DNA of 64,000 nt from Hippopus hippopus (Eukaryota > Mollusca > Bivalvia > Cardiida > Cardiidae): positions 48,930,311-48,994,310 of the forward strand of contig OX328106.1 of NCBI GenBank assembly GCA_946811185.2, written 5' to 3'. Numbering within the stretch: the first letter of the stretch is position 1; each line of letters opens with the position of its first letter. The notes below the pieces were generated by a model. That model was not told where the DNA came from. It made no database searches and worked only from the letters and a program-made list of their open reading frames with translations. This document shows positions 45,367-57,221 of the stretch, piece after piece. The position numbers and the translations under genes are program-made.

Positions 45367-45551
45367 GACCCTGATGTTAAAGGCTCTTGAAAACATTGTT
45401 GAAATAAGAGAAAATGGAGGTAACTAGCATTTTCTCCATTTCCCACAATATTTACTTCCCTTTCCAAGACAAAGCCCATCACTTTTGTCTACTTACGATT
45501 TTTCATCTGCAAATGCTTTTGATATTGACAGGTCTGAGTAATGATTTTGCT
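45367..45551 (+). mobile_element. MITE-A copy broken by a SINE
   Basis: It abuts the previous copy and lacks its first ~20 bp. Core GGTAACTAGCATTTTCTCC and the right body lead up to 'GATTTTGCTATTTG', where the SINE starts. Confidence 0.75.
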
Positions 45552-45825
45552 ATTTGTATGCTGCTTAATGCCATTTTCAACATTATTTCAGTCATATCTC
45601 GGTGGCAGTGCATATATCTATGCTTTCTTGGAGTTACTTTTATCAGCTCTTTGCACAATATCGGCTTCACAAGCCACTGGCTGCTTTCCCACATAACCAT
45701 TGTTGAGACAATTATCAGAGGCGATAGTGAAATGAATTCTTTTGCAATGACTATCACCAATCCACGGAAAAAACTGGTGATCCTCTGGTCTCAAGTCGTG
45801 TACGCTGATGACTGAGCTAGAATTT
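45552..45825 (-). mobile_element. tRNA-headed SINE
   Basis: The same family as 4683-4984: the minus-strand head is CTAGCTCAGTCATCAGCGTA and the tail module is GTTGAAAATGGCATTAAGC. Confidence 0.75.
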
Positions 45826-45839
45826 GGCTTTGAAAGAAT

Positions 45840-47290
45840 GAGCATGCTGTAAGTGACTGCAAAACTTAATGACAGATGGAGAAACTGGCCAGTATGATCA
45901 ATCTTTCCATTTGAAGTAATATTTTTATAAAGATCTATCTTTTTATGAATATAATTTTAATTTTCAATTTGTTCTGTATGTGTTCTTGCTGGAAGGCTAG
46001 AGTTCAGATCTGCACCTTGTCACAAAAAAAAAGAGTAGAATGAAAAAAATAGAAGTCATAGATTTAGCTGCCATTAGTACACTCTGGATGGTGTGGAAAG
46101 CATCACAGCCAGACTGCTTTTTGTGAACTGTCATCATCCACTGATGACTGGATGAGCAATGTCTCCTTTTGTGATGTTTTAAAATGAATTAAAATTAGAT
46201 ACGGGTCCATATAGTGGAATATTTTGAAAAGGCCATATGTTTGAACATAAATTTCATATTTGAATAGATTTCTTCTTTGTGTTTATAATGCTTAATAAAA
46301 TGTCCGTCAAAGGAAAGAGAAAAGGTTTCAAGCAATGATATGATCATGCGCTTTGTCATTCAACTGTGTATCTGTTGATGTGTTGTGTACACAATGTCAA
46401 GTTATTTTTAACTACTATAGAATTACAAAATACCTTTGATTGGACATCTGTTTATCGCCCTCTATTAAAAAACTACCATGGACTAGTCTTGATAGGTCAT
46501 ACTTTACACAGTTAGATTTACAACATAACTTTGTCAATAATTTATGCATATGGCACGTATTGGCGGTGTTGCTGTTGTTATATTTTGATTAAATTCTCTT
46601 TACATAAAGCAATCTAAATGTTATATTAATCCTAGAATAAAAACCCGAAATTTTTCCACATGAGTTATTAATTTTAAGTAAATTTTACCTAATTTTTATG
46701 ACAAGTGAGATGGCTGAACTTGTAGTACTCGGCATACTTTGATCTGGCGCTTTAACTTCAATACTGCAAGATGGAAAAGTTTCCGCCAGAGGAAAGTATT
46801 TTGCAGGGCATACATAATTTGACTTATTTCGTATTCTTTGATGACCTTTCTCTGTAGGATGGTTATTAAACTAGCTAGTGAAAGTGTCTGATTTGTATCT
46901 TTGGTTTGATATTGTTAACATAATGGGTAAACATGGGTATATGTGTATCAGTTTTCCGACATGAAAATGTACTAAAATAATAACATATTATTAATTCTGA
47001 AATTCTATACCTGAATGTTCCAATATATTTTAATAGAAAAAGCAAATATACGAATACTAGTCTTTGTGTTTGTTCCCATCCATGATTGAAATGCATTAAA
47101 TCTTGGCATTGGAGTGAAATCCATAATTTTACATAATTTTGAAGCCAACAACTTTACAAACATCCCATACTAAACTACATGTATTTTCAAATATATTTCT
47201 TTCAAACTTGTGTCAGGAGGCCTTCATTGAACCAAAAACAGAATTATATGGTAGTATATATATGCCAATAGGTCAAGGGAGATCTTTCCA
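45840..47290. other. No gene seen
   Basis: AT-rich unique sequence with short frames on both strands; none looks coding. Confidence 0.45.
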
Positions 47291-47295
47291 TGCTT

Positions 47296-47520
47296 GATAA
47301 GTTTAATGCTAGTTTTAACAGATTAGGTGATATCATGGCAGTCAGTGCACCTGTGCATGCGTTTTCTGGCTATCTCACACCAGATACAGGTTTCTTTCAA
47401 AGCCACTAACTACTTACCTCACTTGCATCAGAGGTAAGACACAAAAAATCACTGGATAGAAAGTTTCCCGCAAAGACTGGATCACAAGAAAGATATGCTA
47501 ACCACTGGGCTACCCGGCGG
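47296..47520 (-). mobile_element. tRNA-headed SINE, diverged
   Basis: On the minus strand the head is GGTAGCCCAGTGGTTAGCAT. The body matches 6583-6842 (ATTTTTTGTGTCTTACCTCT, TGCACTGACTGCCATGATAT). Confidence 0.7.
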
Positions 47521-47654
47521 GACGAGATCTTTACCTAGTAAGATGTATGTTGTTCAAAGTATAAATGAAGTACATGTATGTTAATACACAAAAGATGGAG
47601 GTTTTTTTTTTTAGCACACCTAAGCACAAAGTGCTCAAAATGAGCTTTTGTGAT

Positions 47655-48562
47655 AAATTTACCATTTCGTACCATAGCATAACCAGTTGGTACCATGATA
47701 ATACCATCTCGTACCATGACCAAAGGTATCAATATTGTGACAAAAAGTGGTATTTAATATGTATAACTTAGTGTGATATAATAGCCCACTAAGTTTAGCC
47801 CATCCAGGACACCAACCACCTATTTTCGATATCTCCATACAGGCATAATTGTTGGCATTATTGATATTTTGTATTCCTCTCTTCTTTATATGAATGTTTG
47901 ATCATGTCTATGCACATGAGCAGTAGGCCTTAATACTCTATTAAAAGTTACGTTTTGGTATTTGTATAAACCAATGCTTTGGCAATCAAATCTACGAGAT
48001 ATTATTATAAGTCAATAAAATCAGTCGATATGCGACTGAAAAGATAGGCGGGTCTTTTTGTCTGTAATGTTTGTTGCAGGTAGGGTAATTATAACTGGGA
48101 TCAAACTGATTACATTAAATTGAGCATTTAATGAAAGAAAATATAATTGTTTGATTACCCTTGATTGACTAGATTAAATATGGATACGTTTTGAAATAAG
48201 GTGAGCTTTGCATGACGCCGAGACAAGGGCAAGGTGAAATGTCAAGGTCAATGTGACATTTTTATTTCTTGTAAAAAAAAAAGGAGATAATCGAAATTAT
48301 TATATGTCGCTTCAGTATGAATTTAACTTGAATCAATAGCGTTTTTGATTTCGTTTTTCATCTTTTATTATCGTAATAACAAAGGTTTTTCCCAGTCATA
48401 TAACTTTGTCATAGGCCCTAAAAAACATGACACAAAATGGTATAACTATGGTACGAAATGGCAAAATTATGGTACGAAATGGTATGAATTGTGGTACAAA
48501 AAGTTCAAATTAACGTACGCAGTGACTTGTACGAAATAGTCATGGTACGAAACGTCCGTACT
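47655..48562. mobile_element. Element ended by inverted arrays of ATGGTACGAAATGG
   Basis: Left (47655-47725): ACCATTTCGTACCATAGC, GGTACCATGATAATACC and CTCGTACCATGACC. Right (about 48436-48562): inverted units such as ATGGTACGAAATGGCAAAA and ATGGTACGAAATGGTATG. The ~700-bp middle is non-coding. This is the third element of this plan in the window. Confidence 0.7.
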
Positions 48563-49847
48563 TCTCCAGGCCCCCTGCGATACTTTGATTCTTACGGAAA
48601 TTTTTTCCGCAGTTACTTCCCTTGAATTTAAAGCCGCCATCAAAATCGTACAGCACCAACGTTAAAAGAATAGTAAGTTGTTAAAGCAGGTGACATGTTT
48701 GATCACAGGAATTTGACATTCTATAATGAAAAAATATGATTAAATAAGAAAAAAATATTCCCCTGTATATAAAGAAACACAAGGTAGCAACCACCACGCC
48801 TGCGCAGATCAGGGGAGATAATTTAAAATTTTTTCCAGAAATATGACCTCACTAAGGGTCAAATAGATACGCGCCAATTCTGGAAAACTATGGCTTTTTC
48901 TGACGTCGTATGTCATTGGAAGTTAAAGTCTAAAGATAGGAGTTTGCGAAATAGCTTGCCTCTCACGCGAAACGATTTGAGAACCCCAAACGGGAACCAA
49001 GAGAAAATTGCACTGACCGATATTTTTTGGAAAAAAGGCGATTTCACTATTTAAACTGGTATTTTTTTGTAGTTCGATAATCCATTTATACCAAAATTGT
49101 GATTTGAAATACAAAAATCGCGCGTCGATAATTGTTTTTAAGCATTTTTCTGACTCGGTATATTTCATGGTAGGGGAGATAAATCAACACCGGAAGTGAA
49201 ACAGAGTTACAAAATAACCCTTGACGACAGGCTCTGTGGCTAAATTAAACCACTATTTCCACCCAAGATGTTCATATAACGGTCCAGTTTGATAAATTAC
49301 AACTAATTGAATATGTACATAGTAAATTTTGGTTAGATTTACGAATCAAATTCTTAAAATTGCGTTCGTTTTATAGCTGGGATTCGTACTCAAAATTCAA
49401 CGTACTGTTTCGTAACCAGGATCTACATGTTTTGTATTCCTCTAATATATGAGTACTGCGCAGCATGATTGTTTTCTTATTCATAATTTTTGGGTTCTCA
49501 CACAAAACCTAGTGTCAGATATATCAGTTTCTTTGCATTAATTAGTAATATTGTAATATCAACTGGAATATTATGTTATTACTTATTTAATTATTGACAA
49601 CCATCACCTTATTCAAGTAACTTTAGTAAGTCAAATCTCCAAACATTTCCCCCATTTTAACATTTATAATTATGGTACTTTACTAAGTAAATATGCATAA
49701 GTATGCATTTGAAAATGTACAACTTTGTATTTGCAGACTAAGTGAGTAAGTCTCAATCAGCATGTTCATAGGCAGTCTGATCAGAGGCTACACATTTTGT
49801 CAGAACCTCCTGCATAGCTTATCATTTCATATGTAAGCAAATAAAAC
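48563..49847. other. No gene seen; one small repeat
   Basis: A 'CCGCAGTTACTTCCCTTGAA' stretch near 48610 resembles 32800. Otherwise AT-rich unique sequence. Confidence 0.4.
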
Positions 49848-50003
49848 AATGGAAGCATCTGCAGATTACAAATTATATGTGGTTCAAATGATAGAATTTG
49901 TCTATGATAGGGTAGGAAACATTGTGGGAAAAGCAGAAAATACTGGTTACTACCCTTTTTTTAAGGGTTGTTGAAAATCCTGATTGTCTGATAAAGTGTT
50001 GAA
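49848..50003 (-). mobile_element. MITE-A remnant
   Basis: Body and left arm (AACATTGTGGGAAAAGCAG) with most of the right arm lost after GGTTACTACCC. Confidence 0.6.
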
Positions 50004-51414
50004 AAAAAGCTATCACTTGAAATTAATAGGTGTATGTCTCTTCCCAAATTGACAGAATTCCAATCAATGTTACAAAAATTCCATTTTCTAATTCAATAAA
50101 TCCTTCTCTCAAGACTGGTTATAAATAATCTTGGATGCACTGTACTGAAACAGAAAGCAGAAAACATAGACAAGAAATAAGTGTCATGTTTTAAATCATA
50201 TCTGTGGTTCATACATTTTCAAATGAGTCTATTTTTCCAATAGCATTAACCTATATTTTCTCCATTGTAAAATGGGTGGGTGGGGTAACGTTATTTCCTT
50301 TATATAACATATACAGCGTTTTTTGGGTGCATAAACCTTTCAAAACTGAATGGAAGATCATTTTATCATTTACAAGCTATTAGATGTCATCTAGATGACT
50401 TTAACTAAACTCAAAAACCTTACATATTGCAGATAGTGTGCTTTTTCTCTTTTTCAATATCAAAATGGGGTTCAGTCCGACAGATATAACATCAGAAAAA
50501 GACACAATAAAATCACCTAACAGCTAAAGTAGAGTATATAATTAATCAATGATGTTCTGCCCACCATGTGGACACTTCATTAACTGCATATCAAGCAGAC
50601 TCTTATAGTTACAGAGTGAGGTCATTTTTTCCTGAAAAATTAAAATTTGTGTTTTCAGAAACATGATTTTTTGCCTTTTGTCAAGGTATTTTTGATGTAA
50701 AGAAATAGTACAACCTATATAAACTATATATTTCCTGATTTGTATTGATGAGATCTTTCAGAAAATGTATAGTTTTTACAGATTAGACTCCTTTCAGAAA
50801 AAGGGTGGTGGTTGCTACACAAGGAATGCAACGCCTCGATTACCGGCGACAACACAAAAATGCCCTACCCACCCAAAAGCACCAACGAAACGAAGTGTGA
50901 TCACAATTTCCTTTACCCTAGTAACAGATAACACCAAAATGTACCTATGACATCCAGCGATCCTTAAGTAGACACCTTTTCACCGGAGATATCCGTCATT
51001 TTGTACTGCTTTTTTGACAATTACAAGCCATCCAGGAAGCCATATAATTTAAAAGTATCAACTATAGGTTATCTGTAACTTGATTTTGTGTTTATCATGA
51101 AAATTCCCAATTTGGGATGCATTTTTTTCCCAATTTGCTTGGTTTCGGACCCGTTCCCAAAACAGGGAAAAAATCTCTTTGTTTTCCTGATGGTGGTTTC
51201 CATGCTAGTCGTTTTGCTTCCACTGGTCGTTTCGCACACTGTTTTCTTCCTTAGTCATTTGGCCTTTTATATGAGTAGTGCTCCAGCTGCCAATTGAAAT
51301 TATCTACATTTGTTTATTATTTAATCCAGCTTTCATTTATTTCTTTTGTCAGTGAGAATTGTTGATTAATTTACCCTTAAAAGACAGGTAGAATTTCTTA
51401 TACATGTAATTGGA
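50004..51414. other. No gene seen
   Basis: Mostly unique AT-rich sequence. Short plus-strand frames near 50765 and 51088 have no recognisable motif. Confidence 0.4.
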
Positions 51415-51628
51415 ATTTACCAATCAACTGAATTCTGACTTTAAATGTACAGCATTTGCTGACAACAAATGTAACTGAAATGGTAGAGACTGTTTTTGAA
51501 AGGGTAGAAAATATGGTTGGTAAAGGAGAGTACTCTTGTTACCAGCATTTTCTCCTTTTTGCATAGTATTTTCAAGAGCTGTCTTCCACAGGGTTATTAA
51601 AATTCTGGATTTTGTGGTAAAGGGTTAA
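51415..51628 (-). mobile_element. MITE-A copy, diverged
   Basis: The right end is GGTAAAGGGTTAA. The core's left arm is eroded (GGAGAGTACTCTTGTTACC). Confidence 0.8.
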
Positions 51629-51795
51629 CTTGCCTCAATCAACCATTTGTTTGCATCGGAAGCAGGGCTCCTGCTGTTTATTGCCAATAGCAACAAATGC
51701 TCCAATTTAGGAAAAATGTCTCCAACAGTGAAGCACTGACAAGTACCGTAATGCAAATACGTAATTCTTGAAAGATCTAAACTCTGCAATAAACA
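51626..51795 (-). other. Candidate exon, leucine-rich-repeat-like
   Basis: After a TTTATTGCAG acceptor-like site the minus strand reads SLDLSRITYLHYGTCQCF then FPKLEHLLLLAINSR, ending in a TAA at the border of the MITE-A. Spaced Leu residues suggest the end of a leucine-rich-repeat protein such as an F-box type. It could be a broken exon or chance, and the surrounding transposons make an intact gene unlikely. Confidence 0.3.
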
Positions 51796-51828
51796 ATTAC
51801 TTTCAAGTGTGAGGGACCACAAGACTTT

Positions 51829-54428
51829 GAAGCTCTATTGGTCTATCAAGGAACACTAAAATTGTCCTTGGTTGATCATCGAACACTTAAAGCACATTGG
51901 TGCATCGCTAGGGGTGTAACGATACATCGGACTATCGATGGATCGCGATGGTGAGCGTGTCGATGCTACTGCATCGATTGTTATGTTGAAAATCGATAAC
52001 TATCGCCGATAGTTACCTCAAATATCGATAGTTTCGATAGTTTCACTGACAAGAAAGAGCGAGAAAATACTGCAATTCACTAATGTATTCGGACGCCCTA
52101 AAAGTTCGGACACGTTTAATTATTTACAAAAATAATTTATTTTTTAATTCTTTCTCTGAACACTTCCAAAAGCAAGTTTTCCTAAATATTCTGACATTCC
52201 GTAAAGTTAATTTCCCAAAATATTTGACGGGTAATTTTTTGGAATATGTTTTCAATAATGATCGGCAGCATAATATTCATTTCTGCATAGCAATGTTCAT
52301 CGTTACGAAAACGAATCCTTCGAGAGCTGATTAACTCAGCGGTAATTTTAAGTCCTGAAATTACACCAAAATAATTGCAACACTAAGGGTGTTTTTGTTA
52401 AAAACTTCTCACCAAAGCGAAAAGTGTGGATTTAGATCAAAGATCAGACCAAACAGTCTGCCTACAGTCTAATCTTAATCTACACAGGCCGCCAAAACCA
52501 TAACCATGCGTGTTGTCCCTCCATAAGCAATAAATAAATCTAAATCTACTATGAAAAATGAATACTAAACCTCGTTCTTTCTTTTCTTTATTTATCAGTA
52601 ATCCATTTTGAATGCATTCCTTTTATTTCGGCTGCAAGGAATTAGATTAATTTTTAGAAAACAGCCGCACTTTTTTATGCTGACTACACAAAACGTGACA
52701 CGACGGGCGTGTCCTTGAAACAGCTATATTACTAAATGCAAAAAGGCTTTATCAGCTGGTGTACATGTAAATCGTGCATGAAATAGGCTTATTGCATGGT
52801 CACTTTGAATTGATTGGAGGTCGACCTGCAGCCAGATATAAGTTTCTTCCAGCAGACCAGTTTAAGTGTGTAAATTAAACAGGTGCGTTACAACTCAGTC
52901 GCTTCGAATGATTTGCGTGTTACGTCATACCCCTTATCCAAATTTTACTGCAAACGTGTGTACCCACGACAGGCCGACAGGCATCTTGTATACAGATGGC
53001 TTGTAATATAGATCTACATTATGGTCGTTCTAATTTACTCTGCTGATGGTAAGATGGCGATTTTCAAAGCGTTGGCGGATGGTGTAGATAGACTAAAAGC
53101 TGTCTGATCTTGGATGTATACCATCCACTTCTGTACTATGACTTAACTCGTATTAGAAAGCTACTCCTTTCTCGGGCTAAAAAAAGGTAAGATATTGTTT
53201 AACAGTGTTCCCACTCGCGCAAATTATTGCGTAAATCACGTTATAGAACTGAAATTCACGTAACAAATTCTGGTTACACCCGAGACTTCGCGTAAGAAAA
53301 TGCATGGACAAAAAAGGCCATTATACGCTTTTCTTGTGAAAAATGACAGGTTTTGAAGTTACTTGTAATCCTCATTGACAATCTTTTTGTCAAATCATGT
53401 GGAAATAACCAGCCAGAAATTAACAGACATGAAAAACTGATCGGAGTAAAAAACATGGAAACCCATGACACAACAAAATGTCTCTTTGACATTGTCCGAT
53501 CAGAGTCACTTCAGATCGTCTTTTCAGCTTTTTAATGACTATAAGCAGTAAATTTATACAAATATCTTAAAATAACGCACTTTTTGGATACACATACAAC
53601 AGGGTAAAACCTATTATTTCGGCCACCCCCTTTTTTTTTTCAGAATGATAATTTCCAAAAGATTTGGAGACTAAACAAAAATAATTATTTTTTCTGTCTG
53701 AATATATTGGCCAATTATGGGTAAAATTAGATAAATTCTATCAACTCAAAAAAACCTTAAGGGCTCACATTTAAAAGGTGATTTCTTTAAAAGTTTAAAG
53801 TTGCTTTATAATTACTTTTTATTTGGTGTGTTTATGAACCACCAGCATTTGTCAGCATTTTGTGCTTTGCATGCTGTTGTATATCAATCAGACTTAAAAC
53901 TTGACTTCTTCAAAAGTTCAGAGTAATTAGGTATGTTAAATTGTTTGTGAGCCATCTGCATTTAGAAAAAATTGTCATTGAAATTTATTGAGCATCTTGC
54001 ATTTAACTCTATTTTCCCCTTTATTTGCTATTCAAAACTATACACAAGTAGAATTTAAACTACTCGGAGAAAGTATTAGTCTAAAACATGGTTTCAAGAT
54101 GTAATTTGGTGAAATTCATCTCTTGCAATTCATCCAATAGTATTGCAATAGTATTGCAATATCAATACTATTGCAATAGTATTTTTTCCAATGTCAATAC
54201 TATCGCAATAGTAGATTTTGGCCTCGATAGTCAACCCTATGCATCGCATGTATATCACGAAATTTATACTCAAATTTTCATTAACACCGTTTCTATAAAT
54301 AGCACATTGGTGACTCCCTCTATATCGTATATACTATATACAATACAGAGGGAATCCCCAATGTGCTATTTATAGTAACAATGTCCGATAATGAATATTT
54401 CGTGATCCCTTGATAGACCAATGGAGTT
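51829..54428. mobile_element. Palindromic element split by a hAT
   Basis: The ends are CTCTATTGGTCTATCAAGG (left) and CCTTGATAGACCAATGGAG (right). Inside are facing AGCACATTGG copies and a hairpin near 54301-54375 (ATAGCACATTGGTGA / CCAATGTGCTAT). Without the hAT it would be only about 260 bp. Confidence 0.7.
51909..54239. mobile_element. hAT element with a perfect 8-bp duplication
   Basis: The ends are TAGGGGTGTAACGATACATC and, inverted, TAGGGTTGACTATCGAGG. Identical TGCATCGC stands on both sides (51901-51908, 54240-54247), the 8-bp target size of hAT. Subterminal sequence is rich in ATCGATA-type and CAATAGTATTG palindromes. No transposase frame is visible, so it is a non-autonomous copy of ~2.3 kb. 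Confidence 0.85.
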
Positions 54429-54982
54429 TCAGAGGCCTATGGAAGGAAGCACATACCACCGTTTATCACAGCTATTGAATCAGACTGGCATGTTGTAATG
54501 AAAATAATGATAATTACATTGATCCACTTATTTAGTGTAAATTGACAGGTTTTGAAGTTACCTGCAGCCCAAATTGATGAATTCATGTCAAATAACTCAG
54601 AAAACTTATCAATATATCAAAATTGATTTAAAAGACTTAAAAGATAACTCGCTGCAAAAAAGGCAAAAATCCATGACACAACAAAATGCTTATTTCATAA
54701 TGTCTGATCACAGGCACTTCAGATTGTCTTTCAGCCCTAATAATGACTTTTAGCAGTACGTTGACATAAATATTAGTATAAAACAATAAGCAGATGCTTA
54801 AGTTTCTGTCTAATGATGAGGAAAAAAAAAAAACGCAGTGTTTTTGTGAAAATGGAAATTACAAACTACCTACAAATTAGAGAGGGAGAGTGAAGGTTAT
54901 GCCTTTTTTCTTACACTAACAGTGCTGGAACAAGTGTTGAAGAAAAAAATATAAGATATTCATAAAAAGAAGCAAGAGTTAT

Positions 54983-55276
54983 TGATTGTATGGTGTTATA
55001 TATTGTTTTCAACATTATTTCAGTTGCATGTATATCATAGTGACCAGTGCACCTATCCATATTTTCCTGGAATTTTTTTTATCAGTATTCTGCATAATAT
55101 TCTTTCCAAGCCACTGGCCGCTTAACCAAAAAGGCTTTGTGGTGATAGAGGAATACACCCTGTGATAATGACTATATCATCAATCCTGTGAAAGGAACTG
55201 ACCAAGCTAGGGGTGGAACTAGCAACCCCCTGTTCTCAAGTCCTGTGCGCTACCAACTGAGCTACTGGGCCTTGGC
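54983..55276 (-). mobile_element. tRNA-headed SINE
   Basis: On the minus strand the head is CCCAGTAGCTCAGTTGGTAG, a box B-like region follows (GGTTGCTAGTTCCACCCC), and the tail module is diverged. Confidence 0.75.
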
Positions 55277-56136
55277 AAAAAAGAAAAGAGGACTGAAATA
55301 AAAGGACTTATTATGTGATCTTTAATTTTTTCCAAAGACAAGAACATAGGATATTGAACCCTTTGCCACATTATAACAACTTTCAACATAACTGTGGAAG
55401 AAGGCTGGAGAAAGATAATGATGATGAACAGCATTTCACCTTTTCCCACAATGTTCTAACCTATGAATAACAAACCAAGTAAACAAATGGCATCAATGAA
55501 TCTTTTATACAATTTATATACAAACCACTAGAGAGGAAATAACTAGGGTTTGGAAGCTTAACTACTAAGGGCGAAAAATGACTAGGGTGGAATCACCTGG
55601 GGGAAAACATCTTTGGGGCGAAACATTTTGTTACCCTGATCTTATATTGCTAAATGATATTACCCAGAAACTTTTTGTGGCAGTATTTTTAACCCATGAA
55701 GAATTTTAGGCCCAAATAACGGGTCGATGAGAATCCTCGGCTGGGCTATTTTTTTTTTTCCCCCCCCGACGATTGATGATAGTCATTCAAACAGGATTCA
55801 TATCCTGCTGTGATAATGTAACCATCAAAAAGTCCTAAGTCAAATCGTTGCACTTGTGGTTAAAACATCCCACTTTAAAAAAAAGATTGGTAAAAATGTC
55901 CCACTGTAAAAATTTTATCAATCAATTAGTTTAAAAAATGTTCCTTTTTGCTGATATAGAAGGTTTTCAAAACTAATTCCTAACATTTAAATAATTATTT
56001 GCATTTGTCCAACTTTACATGATCTTGAAATATAATAATCTTGAGGAATGTAAGGAAGTTTTGATCAGTATTTATCGTGAAGCTTATTAAGTTGGTTGTT
56101 GATTTTAATAATAATGATGAAAGCCCAGTAGTATAT
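55277..56136. other. MITE-A remnant and unassigned sequence
   Basis: A + MITE-A left half at about 55355-55470 (GAACCCTTTGCCACATTATA to TTTTCCCACAATGTTC). The rest is unique, with a T/C run at 55750-55768. Confidence 0.5.
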
Positions 56137-56367
56137 TTAACTCTTCACCAAACAACAAAATTTTTAGACTGGTCCAAAATTGAAAGCATTTGCAGACAAC
56201 AAAATTATTGTGACTCAAAGTATGAAATTTACTCTGGGAAGGGTGGAAAACATGGTTGGGAAAGGAGAAAATGCTGGTTACCAGCATTTTCTCCTTTTCC
56301 CACAATGTTTTCAAAACGCTTCTTTCTCAAAGTCGTGAAAACCTGGGATTGTTTGATAAAGAATTAA
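56137..56367 (-). mobile_element. MITE-A copy
   Basis: TTAA stands at both ends. The inner core arms are intact around GGTTACC; the outer left arm reads ATGGTTGGG. Confidence 0.9.
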
Positions 56368-56737
56368 TAGGAAAAGAACAGGTAAGACTGTGCATTGATA
56401 AGTTTGTTGAATCTTACAATTTGTGATATCTTGTGTGAAGTGAAATGTAATGTATAATCTTACTTGTTTTAAAAAAACTGGTACCTGTCTGAAACTGGTA
56501 AGTCAGCAGTATTCATAAAAGTCAACAAATCTGAAACAGGTCCTTAAAGGTGCTAGATGAATATTTTTTCCCCAACTGAAAGAAAAAGTGCAGCAAAGAC
56601 TAGATCTACATTGTAAATTTGTAAGTAAAGCCAAATAGGAGAACTGGGTACTTTTATTACTCTAGGGGTCAAATGTTTTTCTTGTGAGATGATTTTTTAA
56701 ATGCAATGTATCATTACAGGAAAGAAAAACTGAAAAA

Positions 56738-57189
56738 ATGGAAAACTATCTATTGTTATTATATGTAACATTAGATCAAGAAAATGCTGTCAGAGGACTG
56801 TTTGCAGAGAAAGGATGGATCTTCAACAAAATAGGTAACCATGTATTTTTTCAATTCTTTTTCAGTTTCCAGCATTTTTCAGTTTTATCCCTTCACCAAA
56901 TAATCCTGACTTCAGTTTAAACATATTTATTTTACATCGATTGAGAATTAAGTCCTTACAACTTATACTAATCTCTCTCGATTCTGCTTATTGGGAACTA
57001 CACCAGTACTCGCGCCGAATGTGTGGGCCAATGAAAAATCCCAAAGCTGACACCCGCTCCCGGGTATCAAACTCAGGATCTTATGGTTACGAGGCCGACG
57101 CTCTACCTCACAACCATGGACACCACATGACTTCAGTTTCCAACATAACACTAAGAAAAGTGGAGTGAAGCTTTTGTATTACCGGTACT

Positions 57190-57221
<32 letters not shown>

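Noticed and set aside
48923..49168. 81-codon minus-strand frame
   Set aside because: Composition is unremarkable, there is no motif, and no splice sites or neighbours support it.
54088..54375. 95-codon frame with repeated Tyr, Cys, Asn and Ser
   Set aside because: It spans the right end of the hAT element and its CAATAGTATTG palindromes.
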